Of a stretch of DNA of 64,000 nt, positions 42,932 through 51,968 are shown piece after piece. The position numbers and the translations under genes were made by a program. The stretch is from Halorussus amylolyticus (GTDB taxonomy: Archaea; Halobacteriota; Halobacteria; Halobacteriales; Haladaptataceae), in contig NZ_ML974131.1 in NCBI RefSeq assembly GCF_004143485.2, forward strand, positions 271,739 through 335,738. The letters are read 5' to 3'. The notes beneath the pieces are model-generated. The model was not told the origin of the DNA. It searched no databases and was given only the letters and a program-made list of their open reading frames with translations. The stretch's first letter is position 1. Every line of letters begins with the position of its first letter.

Positions 42932-44389
42932 ATGTCGGATAAGACAATGGGTATTTCGAGGCGAAACGTACTGAAAATCGCGGGCGGTTCGATTGCAGGC
43001 GCGGGAATCGTCGGGAGCGCGAGCGCGAACGACAGGGTCGAGGTCAACGTCGGGTTCGCGTCCCAGCGCGGCCGACAGGCCGCACTCGACAAGGCCGACG
43101 AGACGGTTCGGGACTTCGACTCGCTCGACATCGTGACGGCCAAGATGCCCAAGCAGGCGGCCGAAGGGCTACGGAACAACCCGAACGTCCGCTACGTCGA
43201 GGAGAACGGAACGGTCCACGCCCACGCTCAGACCCTGCCGTGGGGTATCGACCGCGTGGACGCCGACGTGGCACACGACAACGGCGACACCGGGTCGGGC
43301 GCGGACATCGCCATCCTCGACACGGGCATCCAGTCCGACCACCCGGACCTCGAAGCCAACCTCGGCGAGGGCAAGGACTTCAGCGGCAAGGGAACGTGGG
43401 AGGACGGCGACGGCCACGGGACCCACTGTGCGGGTATCGCGAACGCGGTGAACAACTCCGAGGGCGTCGTGGGCGTCTCGACCGAGGCGACCCTCCACGC
43501 GGGGAAGGTGCTGGGAGACGACGGCAGCGGGTCGTTCTCCGACGTTGCCGCGGGCATCGAATGGGCGGCCGACCAAGGCTACGACGTCGTCAGCCTGAGC
43601 CTCGGCGCGAGTTCCGGCACGACCGCGCTACGGGACGCCGTCGATTACGCCTACGAAAACGGCGTGCTGGTCGTCTCCTCGGCGGGCAACTCCGGTCCGT
43701 GTAACGACTGTGTCGGCTACCCGGCCGCGTACGACAACGCGGTGGCCGTCTCCTCGACCGACGAGGACGATTCGCTGTCGAGTTTCTCCTCGACCGGTTC
43801 GGAAATCGAACTCGCCGCACCGGGCGGCAGCGTCTACTCGACCTACGTCGGCGGCGAGTACGACACCCTCTCGGGCACGTCGATGTCGTGCCCGCACGTT
43901 TCGGGTGCGGGCGCTCAGTTGATGGCGAACGGCGCGACCAACGCCGAGGCTCGGGACACGCTGAAGAACACCGCCGAGGACATCGGACTGAGCAGCAACG
44001 AGCAGGGCGCGGGCCTGCTCGACGTGGAAGCCGCGCTCGCCGGAGATGACGGTGACGACGGCGATGACGGTGACGACGGCGGTGACGGTGGCGACGCCGC
44101 CCCCGCCATCGACACTCTCAGCGTCGCCGACAGCAGTAACGGCGGTTGGGCACGATTCGACGCCGACTGGTCGGTCTCGGACGCCGACGGCGACCTCTCG
44201 TCGGTCGAACTCGCACTGACTCAGAGCGGCTCGACCGTCGATTCCGCGACCACCTCGGTCAGCGGGTCGAGCGCGTCGGGGTCCGACCAACTGGAGGAGA
44301 AGAAGGGGAGCGGCTCCTACGACGTGACGCTCACCGTCACGGATTCGAGCGGTAACACCGCGACCCGGACCGAGACCGTTTCGGCCTGA
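42932..44389 (+). CDS. halolysin-like secreted subtilisin protease
   Basis: 485 residues. Tat signal (ISRRNVLKIAGG, twin Arg at 10-11), an inhibitor-type propeptide (about 35-100), then the subtilase domain with Asp130 (ILDTGIQ), His162 (DGHGTHCAG), oxyanion Asn253 (AGNSG) and Ser317 (GTSMSCPH). An Asp/Gly repeat linker (about 410-425) leads to a C-terminal beta-sandwich extension. This matches the layout of haloarchaeal halolysins, extracellular proteases made at late growth stages. The triad is intact. It is convergent with the PUA gene, separated by a hairpin just behind its stop. Confidence 0.94.
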   Translation: MSDKTMGISRRNVLKIAGGSIAGAGIVGSASANDRVEVNVGFASQRGRQAALDKADETVRDFDSLDIVTAKMPKQAAEGLRNNPNVRYVEENGTVHAHAQTLPWGIDRVDADVAHDNGDTGSGADIAILDTGIQSDHPDLEANLGEGKDFSGKGTWEDGDGHGTHCAGIANAVNNSEGVVGVSTEATLHAGKVLGDDGSGSFSDVAAGIEWAADQGYDVVSLSLGASSGTTALRDAVDYAYENGVLVVSSAGNSGPCNDCVGYPAAYDNAVAVSSTDEDDSLSSFSSTGSEIELAAPGGSVYSTYVGGEYDTLSGTSMSCPHVSGAGAQLMANGATNAEARDTLKNTAEDIGLSSNEQGAGLLDVEAALAGDDGDDGDDGDDGGDGGDAAPAIDTLSVADSSNGGWARFDADWSVSDADGDLSSVELALTQSGSTVDSATTSVSGSSASGSDQLEEKKGSGSYDVTLTVTDSSGNTATRTETVSA

Positions 44390-44392
44390 AGA

Positions 44393-44417
44393 CGACTCGA
44401 TTCGTCGAATCGAGTCG
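44393..44417 (+). terminator. hairpin just behind the halolysin stop codon
   Basis: CGACTCGATTCG (44393-44404) and CGAATCGAGTCG (44406-44417) are complementary around one T, starting 4 bases after the stop. A ctctctttttgc stretch at 44450-44460 may help end transcription. Confidence 0.6.
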
Positions 44418-44530
44418 GCGTAGCGGTCTCGGCGCGGCCGACCGAACTCTCTCTTTTTGCATTCGTCGTGTGACGGCCAGTCGGACTCCCCGTGAACGGC
44501 GACCGTCTCGAAAAACCGCAAACCGCCGGC

Positions 44531-45010
44531 TCAGACGGTGAACTCGTACAGGTCGTCGCCGACGTGGTGGACCGACTCGACGACCTTCCCGGAGTCGCCC
44601 ACCATGTCGTCGCCGTCCACGAGCGCGCGTCCGACCGCGAGGACTTTACCGTGGGACTCCTCGGCGATGGCAACGAGGTCGTCCTCCGAGATGTCGGCGT
44701 CGGCCTCCACGATGCCGGGTCGCATCACGTCCGCGCCGTCGCTCACGAACGACACCGCGCCCGCGTCCACGGTCACGACGTGGGACTCGGGCGGGTACTC
44801 GTTCGCGCCCCGGACGGTCAGAAACGGCCGGTCGTCCACGTAGAGAACCGCGGGTTCGCCGTCGACCAACACGAGGTCGAACTCCGAGTCCTCCAACTCC
44901 ACGAGTTCGTAGGTGTCGGCGTCCAACTCGACCCCGAGGTTCGCGGCGACCTGTTCTTCGATGTCGCTCACCCCGTCGCTCCGAAGGTGGTGGCGAGACT
45001 TGATTTCCAT
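44531..45010 (-). CDS. PUA-domain RNA-binding protein
   Basis: 159 residues. An N-terminal domain (MEIKSRHHLRSDGVSDIEEQ) precedes a C-terminal PUA domain with the typical ESHVVTVDAGAVSFVSDGADVMRPGI and EESHGKVLAVGRALVDGDD stretches (about residues 75-140). This is the archaeal family related to eukaryotic MCT-1/Tma20, which bind ribosomes or tRNA. Convergent with halolysin; possibly single-gene transcript, its start 85 bases from the divergent winged-helix gene. Confidence 0.88.
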   Translation of the reverse strand: MEIKSRHHLRSDGVSDIEEQVAANLGVELDADTYELVELEDSEFDLVLVDGEPAVLYVDDRPFLTVRGANEYPPESHVVTVDAGAVSFVSDGADVMRPGIVEADADISEDDLVAIAEESHGKVLAVGRALVDGDDMVGDSGKVVESVHHVGDDLYEFTV

Positions 45011-45095
45011 ACCCGACCGTCGTCGCTTCGCGGCTTAATACCCCCGGCTTCGACGCGGGGATAAGCGTAAGAACCCGCCTGACGTACGCTCGGGT

Positions 45096-45392
45096 ATGAA
45101 AGCAAAGCGGGAGTATCGGAACCGCGAGCCGGTCGAGGTCGCGGTCCTCGACGCGCTCGTGGACAGAAACGACGACGGCATGACCGTGTTCGAACTCCGG
45201 TCGGACGTCGATGTCGATATCGACGACCTCGAAACCGCGCTCGCCAACCTCAAGGAGGACGGTCTCATCCACGCCAGTTCGGGCGACCACCGCACTCTCA
45301 TCACGCCCGACGAGCGCGTGGTTCCCGACCCCGAGGAGGCCGACCAGGAACCGTCGTTCGTGGACCGCGTCATCGAACGATTTCCGTTCTGA
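45096..45392 (+). CDS. small winged-helix-like protein of Halobacteria
   Basis: 98 residues. A helix-turn-helix pattern is visible: VEVAVLDALVDRNDDGMTVFELRSDVD, then DLETALANLKEDGLIHASSG, with the wing HRTLITPDERVV. An acidic tail ends RVIERFPF. The fold suggests a small DNA-binding regulator, but no target is evident. I believe it belongs to a haloarchaeal unknown-function family. It lies 126 bases before the YgfZ/GcvT-like gene and might share its regulation. Confidence 0.75.
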   Translation: MKAKREYRNREPVEVAVLDALVDRNDDGMTVFELRSDVDVDIDDLETALANLKEDGLIHASSGDHRTLITPDERVVPDPEEADQEPSFVDRVIERFPF

Positions 45393-45518
45393 GTCGGGGC
45401 CGAAGTTCTGTCCCCTCTCGAACCCCGTTTAGCGTCCGGAGCGAGCGAAACCGATTCGCCACTCCACAATCTCGCGGATTCCGACCGTTTAATCCCGCCT
45501 CGCGTCCAACACCGAGCC

Positions 45519-46640
45519 ATGACAGTCATCGAGGACCAACAGTCGGACCTCGGCGCGGCGTTCACCGAGGTCGGGGGTCGTCGCGTCCCGGCCGACTACG
45601 GGCGGCCAGAGCGCGCCCACCGCGCGGTCCGGAACGTGGTCGGCGTGACCGAGATGCCCTACGGCGTCGTAGTCGTCTCGGGCGACGACCGCATCGAGTA
45701 CGTCGATAACGTGGTGTCGAACCGCGTCCCGACCGACGACGGCGAGGGGGTCTACGCCCTCCTGCTCGACCCGCAGGGCGGCGTGGAGATGGACATGTAC
45801 GTCTACAACGCCGGGGACCGACTCCTCCTCTTTGTCCCGCCGGGCGAAGCCGAGTCGCTCGCCGACGAGTGGCGCGGGAAGGTGTTCATTCAGGACGTGG
45901 ACATCGAGGCCGCGACCGACGACTTCGGCGTGTTCGGCGTCCACGGCCCGAACGCGACCGAGAAGATAGCGAGCGTCCTCAACGGCGCGAGCACGCCCGA
46001 GGGCCACCTCTCGTTCGTCCGCGGACGGATGGGCGACGTGGGTGTCACCGTGATTCGGACCGACGCCCCGACCGGCGAGGAGGGCTACGAGGTGGTCTGT
46101 ACCACCGGGACCATCGAGACCGAGAAGGGCGAACAGCGTCCGAACGCCGCGGTCGTCTACGACGCCCTGCTGACTCACGGCCTGAACGCCGCGCCGTTCG
46201 GCCGGACGACGTGGGAATCGCTCACGCTCGAAGCCGGGACGCCGCTGTTCGACACCGAACTCGACGGTCGGATTCCGAACGTCCTCGGCGTGCGGAACGC
46301 GGTGGACTTCGAGAAGGGATGTTTCGTCGGCCAGGAGGTCGTCTCGCGCGTCGAAAATCGCGGCCGACCGAGCAAGCGACTCGTCGGCCTGCGAGTCGAT
46401 GCAGTCCCCGAACCGGGCGCGGCCGTCTTCTCGGGCGACGAGGCCGTCGGCGAGGTGACTCGCGGGGTCGCGAGTCCCTCGCGCGGCGAGCCAATCGCGT
46501 TCGCGCTCGTGGACTTCGACGTCGCCGACGACGCGCCGATTCTGACCGCCCGCGTCGGCGGCGAGGAGGTGCTGGCGTCGGTGGTGGACCTGCCGTTCGT
46601 GACGGGGAGCGACCGGTCGGCCCGGATTCCCTCTTATTAA
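45519..46640 (+). CDS. YgfZ/GcvT-family folate-dependent protein
   Basis: 373 residues. The aminomethyltransferase fold is indicated by FGVHGPNATEKIASVL, PTGEEGYEVVC and the YgfZ signature EKGCFVGQEVVSRV (about residues 265-278, with the conserved Cys). YgfZ-type proteins bind tetrahydrofolate and help build or repair certain Fe-S enzymes; true glycine-cleavage T-proteins lack the K-G-C-x-G-Q-E motif. I therefore favour the YgfZ role, though archaeal members are often named aminomethyltransferase. Convergent with the AI-2E-family gene, separated by a hairpin. Confidence 0.85.
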   Translation: MTVIEDQQSDLGAAFTEVGGRRVPADYGRPERAHRAVRNVVGVTEMPYGVVVVSGDDRIEYVDNVVSNRVPTDDGEGVYALLLDPQGGVEMDMYVYNAGDRLLLFVPPGEAESLADEWRGKVFIQDVDIEAATDDFGVFGVHGPNATEKIASVLNGASTPEGHLSFVRGRMGDVGVTVIRTDAPTGEEGYEVVCTTGTIETEKGEQRPNAAVVYDALLTHGLNAAPFGRTTWESLTLEAGTPLFDTELDGRIPNVLGVRNAVDFEKGCFVGQEVVSRVENRGRPSKRLVGLRVDAVPEPGAAVFSGDEAVGEVTRGVASPSRGEPIAFALVDFDVADDAPILTARVGGEEVLASVVDLPFVTGSDRSARIPSY

Positions 46641-46693
46641 CTCTCCCCGACGGCGTCCACGACCATCGAAGCCGCGACGACCGCCTCTCGGGG

Positions 46694-46724
46694 GACGCTC
46701 GCGGGCGTCTCGCCCGCGAGCGTC
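46694..46724. terminator. 14-base hairpin between convergent genes
   Basis: Arms 46694-46707 (GACGCTCGCGGGCG) and 46711-46724 with loop TCT, midway between the stop of the YgfZ/GcvT-like gene (46640) and that of the leftward AI-2E-family gene (46762). The position suits a two-way terminator. Confidence 0.6.
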
Positions 46725-46761
46725 TTCGTGTTCGCACGCAACCGTACTTACGCAATCGCTC

Positions 46762-47760
46762 TCACGCGTACTCGCGGGCCACCACGACGGCCAGCGTCCG
46801 CGTGAATCCGAGGACGATGGGACCCACGAAGATGCCGGTGAAGCCGAACACCCCGAGACCGCCGAAGATGCCGAGGACGAGAATGGCGGGGTTGAGGTTC
46901 GCGCTCCGACCGCCGACGACCGGCCGGAGGTAGTTGTCGGTGAGGTTCACCACGCCGAACCCGTAGAGCAGGAGTCCCGCACCCGGCAGGACGCTCCCGG
47001 TCGCGAGGAGGTAGAGCGCCGCGGGTCCCCAGATGAACATCGACCCGACGAACGGCAGGATGCCGAGGACGACCGCCACGACGGTCCAGAAGACGACGTT
47101 CGAGAAGCCGAGGACCGCGAGCGCGATGCCGGTGAGGACGGCCTGCACGACCGCGATGACGCCCGTCGTGATGAGGACCGCGTAGGTGAGGCGGTCGAGG
47201 TCGGCGATGAGTTCGTCCTGCACGTGGTGGGCGAGCGGGGTGACCTTTCGGAACCACGCGACTATCGACTCGCCGCCCACGAGCAGGTAGTACAGCAGAA
47301 ACCCGAGCACAGTGACACCGACCGCGACGTTCGACGCGCCGCCGAGGACGCCGATGGTGCCCTGAAAGACCTCGCCGACGCCCGACTGGGCGGCCGCCAC
47401 GACCTCCTGTCCAAGGTCGCTCTCGAAGAACTCCCCGACGAACCCCACGTCGATTGCGCCGGACTGGACGCCCTCGACCACGGCGAGCGCCTGCTGGACG
47501 ACCACTCGCAGGAGCAGGACGAACGGAAGCACGAACAGCACGGTCGAAGCGACCATCAGCACGATCGCCGACGCTCGCGGGCCGAAGCGCGGTCCGAGGG
47601 CCGCCACGAATCGCGGCGAGAGTCGTCGCTGGAGCGGAAAGAGCGTGTACGCCAACAGCACCGCGAGCGCGACGTAGGTGAAGAAGGGCCGAATCACGAG
47701 CACCGAGAGGAACACTGAGACCGCGAGGAGGGCGCCTGCGAAGGCTCTCTCGGCGTTCAT
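46762..47760 (-). CDS. AI-2E family membrane transporter-like protein
   Basis: 332 residues, seven to eight transmembrane helices. The helix pair at the N-terminus (VFLSVLVIRPFFTYVALAVLLAY) and the C-terminal conserved GILPFVGSMFIWGPAALYLLA, GLLLYGFGVVNLTDNYLRPVVGG and LGVFGFTGIFVGPIVLG define the AI-2E (PerM) family. Bacterial members have been linked to AI-2 export or sodium/proton exchange; the archaeal substrate is unknown. Single gene, divergent from uvrA over a 423-base gap. Confidence 0.9.
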   Translation of the reverse strand: MNAERAFAGALLAVSVFLSVLVIRPFFTYVALAVLLAYTLFPLQRRLSPRFVAALGPRFGPRASAIVLMVASTVLFVLPFVLLLRVVVQQALAVVEGVQSGAIDVGFVGEFFESDLGQEVVAAAQSGVGEVFQGTIGVLGGASNVAVGVTVLGFLLYYLLVGGESIVAWFRKVTPLAHHVQDELIADLDRLTYAVLITTGVIAVVQAVLTGIALAVLGFSNVVFWTVVAVVLGILPFVGSMFIWGPAALYLLATGSVLPGAGLLLYGFGVVNLTDNYLRPVVGGRSANLNPAILVLGIFGGLGVFGFTGIFVGPIVLGFTRTLAVVVAREYA

Positions 47761-47937
47761 GCCGACGCGTACGCGAACTGAAGGGAAAAGCGCGGCGATG
47801 CGCTCGACGGTGGTCGTCGCTCACGGACTCGCGTCGAAAGAAAGACGGCGAACGTCGGGTCGAACCCCACCCCCGTCCGCGTTCCATGGCGTTACTGGCG
47901 TGTGGGCGTCCCCCGAATTCGACCGGAAGAGGCGATA

Positions 47938-47965
47938 TCGGCCCGCCTGCGAGCAGGCGGGCCGA
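47938..47965. repeat. 13-base palindrome in the divergent gap before uvrA
   Basis: TCGGCCCGCCTGC (47938-47950) and its complement (47953-47965) around GA. The gap 47761-48183 lies between divergent genes, so this is not a simple terminator. It might be an operator or a stray hairpin element. Nothing else recognisable lies in the gap; no clear uvrA TATA box is evident. Confidence 0.6.
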
Positions 47966-48183
47966 AACGCTGTCGTACGTCACCCCTTCGCGTGGAACGA
48001 GGGCGTCCGTGGTAAAAAGTGGCACGGCCAGCGACGGGGGCGAACCGCGGCGGGAGTCGCCGCGCTCCTCGACGCGTATCCGGCGTTCGTCGCGCCGAAC
48101 GCCCCGAAATCGGCGACCACTTTCACCCCGGTATCGCATCGAACCGACAGCGTTTCACGCCTCGCTTTCCTACCCCGGCACGA

Positions 48184-51144
48184 ATGAGCAAGGACTACAT
48201 CGACGTTCGGGGGGCCGAAGAGCACAACCTCAAGGACCTCGATATCTCCATTCCGCGCGAGAAGTTCAACGTGGTGACGGGGCTGTCGGGGTCGGGGAAG
48301 TCCTCGCTCGCGTTCGAGACGGTGTACGCCGAGGGCCAGCGCCGGTACATCGAGAGCCTGTCGGCGTACGCCCGGAACTTCCTCGGGCAGATGGACAAAC
48401 CGCAGGTCGAGAACGTCGAAGGTCTCTCGCCCGCCATCTCCATCGACCAGAAGAACGCGGCCAACAACCCCCGCTCGACGGTCGGTACGGTGACGGAACT
48501 CCACGACTACTTCCGCCTGCTGTACGCCCGCATCGGGACGCCACACTGTCCCGAGTGCGGACAGGAGGTCGGCGAACAGAGCGCCCAGAACATGGTTCGG
48601 CGCGTCCTCGATTTGCCGGAAGGCACCAAGGCCAAAATCGCCGCGCCGGTCGTCCGCGACCAGAAGGGCGCGTTCGAGGACCTGTTCGACGACCTCGTTT
48701 CTGAGGGGTACAGCCGAGTCGAGGTTGACGGCGACGAGTACGACCTGACGATGGACAGGCCCGACCTCGACAAGAACTACGACCACGACGTTGACGTAAT
48801 CGTGGACCGGGTACGGGTCTCAGAGGACGCCCGGAGTCGAATCACCGACAGCGTCGAGACCGCCTTGGAGGAGACTGACGGCGCGCTCAAGGTCATCCTC
48901 CCCGACCCGCCCGAGGAGGCGGCCGACGCCATCGGCGGAGCGACAGCGAGGTCTACCGGCGACCTCGCCGGAGAGGCCGACGACCGCCTCGTGGTCGAGT
49001 TCTCCGAGGACCTCGCCTGCACTCACTGTGGCATCGACTTCCGGGAGATAGAGACCCGGAGCTTCTCGTTCAACAGCCCCCACGGCGCGTGTCCGGAGTG
49101 TGAGGGCATCGGCGAGACGAAGGAGGTGGACGAGGACCTCGTCGTCGTCGACCCGAGCAAGCCGCTGAAGCACGTGTTCGAGCCGTGGAGCTACAACCGA
49201 ACGTACTACCAGCGCCAGCTCGACAACGTGGCCGACCACTTCGGCGTGAGCGTTTCGACACCGTTCGAGGACCTCCCCGAGGACGTCCAAGCGGCGTTCG
49301 TCTGGGGAACCGACGACGTGGTTCACTTCGAGTGGCGGACCAAGAACGGCATCCGCGAGAAGGACGAGCGATTCGAGGGCGTCATTCCCAACCTCGAACG
49401 CCGGTACCTCGAAACCGACTCGGACAGCACTCGCGACCACATCGAAGAATACATGGCCGTCACCGAGTGTCCCGCCTGCGAGGGCACTCGACTCAACGAC
49501 CAGAGCCGGTCGGTGTACGTGGACGGCACTTCCATCACCGAGGTCAACGAGATGTCCATCGGCGACGCGCTCGACCACTTCGAAGGGCTGGAGCAGACGC
49601 TGAACGAGCGCGAGACCACGATTGCCGAGGAGATTCTCAAGGAGATTCGCGCCCGCCTCGGCTTCATGGAGGAGGTCGGACTGGAGTACCTGACCTTGGA
49701 CCGCGAGGCCTCGACCCTCTCGGGCGGCGAGAGCCAGCGGATTCGGCTCGCCACCCAAATCGGCTCCGGGCTGGTCGGCGTCCTCTACGTGCTGGACGAA
49801 CCCTCCATCGGGCTTCATCAGCGCGACAACGACCGACTGCTCAACACGCTCTGTGAACTCCGGGACTTGGGCAACACCCTCATCGTCGTGGAACACGACG
49901 AGGAGACGATGCGCCGGGCCGACAACGTCATCGACATGGGTCCCGGCCCCGGCAAGCGCGGCGGCGAAGTCGTCGTGCAGGGGACCACCGAGGAAATCAA
50001 GGCGTGCGAGGAGTCGATAACGGGCGACTACCTCGCCGGGCGGAAGGCGATTCCCGTGCCCGACGACCGCCGGGACAGCGACGACGCGCTCACGGTCGTG
50101 GGCGCGCGCCAGCACAACCTCAAAAATCTCGACGTTGACATTCCGGTGAGCCAGTTCACCGCGATAACGGGCGTCTCGGGGTCGGGTAAGTCCACCCTGA
50201 TGCACGACATCCTCTACAAGGGACTCGCCCGCGAGATGAACGACAACACCAGCGTGGACCCCGGCGACCACGACGCCATCGAGGGTCTCGACACCGTCGA
50301 GAAGGTCCGACTCATCGACCAGTCGCCCATCGGTCGAACCCCGCGGTCGAACCCCGCGACCTACACCAACGTCTTCGACCACATCCGCGACCTGTTCGCC
50401 GAGACGAAGCTCGCCAAACAGCGCGGCTACGAGGTGGGTCGGTTCTCGTTCAACGTCAAGGGCGGCCGGTGCGAGGAGTGTCGCGGACAGGGCACCGTCA
50501 AAATCGAGATGAACTTCCTCTCGGACGTGTACGTCCCCTGTGAGGAGTGCGGCGGCGCGCGCTACAACGACGAGACCCTCGACGTGACCTACAAGGGCGC
50601 GACTATCGCCGACGTGCTCGACATGTCGGTCGAGGAGGCCTACGACTTCTTCGAACACGACCAGCGAATCGCCCGGCGACTCAAACTTCTGAAGGACGTA
50701 GGGCTGGACTACATGAAACTCGGTCAGCCCTCGACCACGCTCTCTGGCGGGGAAGCCCAGCGCGTCAAACTCGCCGAGGAACTCGGCAAGAAGGATGCGG
50801 GCGACACCCTGTATCTGCTCGACGAGCCGACCACCGGCCTCCACAGCGCCGACGAGCGCAAGCTCATCGAGGTGCTCCAGCGACTCACCGACAAGGGCAA
50901 CACCGTGGTCGTCATCGAACACGAACTCGACCTCGTGAAGAACGCCGACCACGTCATCGACCTCGGGCCGGAGGGCGGCGAGAACGGCGGCGAAATCGTG
51001 GCCGAAGGGACGCCCGAGGAAGTCGCCCGAACCGAGTCGTCGTACACCGGCCGGTACCTCCGTGACCTGCTCCCCGACGTGGACCTCGACGGCCCCCGGG
51101 CCGACCGCGAACCCGAACCCGCCGCGCCTCCGACCGACGACTGA
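48184..51144 (+). CDS. uvrA: excinuclease ABC subunit A (UvrA)
   Basis: 986 residues, normal length. Two ABC modules: Walker A GLSGSGKSSLAFE (about residues 31-43) and GVSGSGKSTLMHD (about 662-674). Signature LSGGESQRIRLA in the first module and LSGGEAQRVKLAEEL in the second, each followed by a Walker B DEP. Zinc sites CPECGQ (about 121) and CEECRGQG...CEECGG (about 763-790) are present. It scans DNA for bulky lesions with UvrB. MSKDYIDVRGAEEHNL at 48184 is the family N-terminus; the frame upstream is not conserved. uvrB and uvrC are not in the window. Confidence 0.97.
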   Translation: MSKDYIDVRGAEEHNLKDLDISIPREKFNVVTGLSGSGKSSLAFETVYAEGQRRYIESLSAYARNFLGQMDKPQVENVEGLSPAISIDQKNAANNPRSTVGTVTELHDYFRLLYARIGTPHCPECGQEVGEQSAQNMVRRVLDLPEGTKAKIAAPVVRDQKGAFEDLFDDLVSEGYSRVEVDGDEYDLTMDRPDLDKNYDHDVDVIVDRVRVSEDARSRITDSVETALEETDGALKVILPDPPEEAADAIGGATARSTGDLAGEADDRLVVEFSEDLACTHCGIDFREIETRSFSFNSPHGACPECEGIGETKEVDEDLVVVDPSKPLKHVFEPWSYNRTYYQRQLDNVADHFGVSVSTPFEDLPEDVQAAFVWGTDDVVHFEWRTKNGIREKDERFEGVIPNLERRYLETDSDSTRDHIEEYMAVTECPACEGTRLNDQSRSVYVDGTSITEVNEMSIGDALDHFEGLEQTLNERETTIAEEILKEIRARLGFMEEVGLEYLTLDREASTLSGGESQRIRLATQIGSGLVGVLYVLDEPSIGLHQRDNDRLLNTLCELRDLGNTLIVVEHDEETMRRADNVIDMGPGPGKRGGEVVVQGTTEEIKACEESITGDYLAGRKAIPVPDDRRDSDDALTVVGARQHNLKNLDVDIPVSQFTAITGVSGSGKSTLMHDILYKGLAREMNDNTSVDPGDHDAIEGLDTVEKVRLIDQSPIGRTPRSNPATYTNVFDHIRDLFAETKLAKQRGYEVGRFSFNVKGGRCEECRGQGTVKIEMNFLSDVYVPCEECGGARYNDETLDVTYKGATIADVLDMSVEEAYDFFEHDQRIARRLKLLKDVGLDYMKLGQPSTTLSGGEAQRVKLAEELGKKDAGDTLYLLDEPTTGLHSADERKLIEVLQRLTDKGNTVVVIEHELDLVKNADHVIDLGPEGGENGGEIVAEGTPEEVARTESSYTGRYLRDLLPDVDLDGPRADREPEPAAPPTDD

Positions 51145-51350
51145 GCACCCGAACTCTTCTCCGGGGTCCCGACGTATCGTCGGACTAACTCCGGGAACTC
51201 CCCCATTACCGGCCGTAATTTAAAAATACCTTACAATTTGGCCGGGCTAAGTACTGGATAACAAAGTGCGGTCCGGGTGAAATCCGCGTACCGTGATACG
51301 ATGGGTGGCGATGGCACCGGGGCAACAAGCGATTGAGCGACTTCGGTAGC

Positions 51351-51905
51351 ATGAGCTCGGCTGATAACTCACCGGAACAGGAACCACTGTCCGAAGATCT
51401 CATCTTCGACGTACTCAAGAACCGGCGGCGGCGGTACACGCTTCATTACCTCAAGCAGGAGGACCGGCCGGTCGAGCTGAGCGAACTCGCAGAACAGGTC
51501 GCGGCGTGGGAGAACGACACCACGGTCGAGGGGCTGTCGGCCAACGAGCGCAAGTCGGTGTACACGTCGCTGTATCAGACGCATCTCCCGAAACTCGCCG
51601 ACGCGGGCATCGTGGACTACAACCAGAACCGGGGCGTGGTCGAACTCTCGGGAAACGCGGCCCAACTGGAGGGGTACCTCCGACCGCAGGACGAGTTTCC
51701 GTGGATTCGGTACTACCTCGGTCTCGCGGTCGTGAGCGGCATTTTGGTGGTCGGCGACCTCCTCGGAATCCCGCCGTTCGAGGCGATTCCCGACGAGGTC
51801 TGGGGCGTGCTCATCGTGGCGGCGTTCGCGCTCTCGGCGATGGCCCACTACGTTCGGCGGCGACAGCTCGCCCGTCAGGAGCGACCGCCCAACCTCGAAG
51901 AGTGA
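51351..51905 (+). CDS. winged-helix protein with two C-terminal membrane helices
   Basis: 184 residues. An N-terminal winged-helix domain (EDLIFDVLKNRRRRYTLHYL, LSELAEQVAAWEND, NERKSVYTSLYQTHLPKLADAGIVDYN) has the R-R-R-x-x-L-x-Y-L opening common to a large haloarchaeal family of putative regulators (DUF7344-type). Two transmembrane helices follow (about 122-142 and 149-168), then an Arg-rich end. It may be a membrane-bound transcription factor. ATG at 51351 is taken over a TTG at 51333. The AT-rich element aatttaaaaatacc (51217-51230) would give an unusually long leader of about 100 bases. Confidence 0.8.
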   Translation: MSSADNSPEQEPLSEDLIFDVLKNRRRRYTLHYLKQEDRPVELSELAEQVAAWENDTTVEGLSANERKSVYTSLYQTHLPKLADAGIVDYNQNRGVVELSGNAAQLEGYLRPQDEFPWIRYYLGLAVVSGILVVGDLLGIPPFEAIPDEVWGVLIVAAFALSAMAHYVRRRQLARQERPPNLEE

Positions 51906-51968
51906 CTATCGACCGGTACGCGCCTCGAAGGGTAGAATACTTGAGACGGAGCGACGTACAGGCAATCA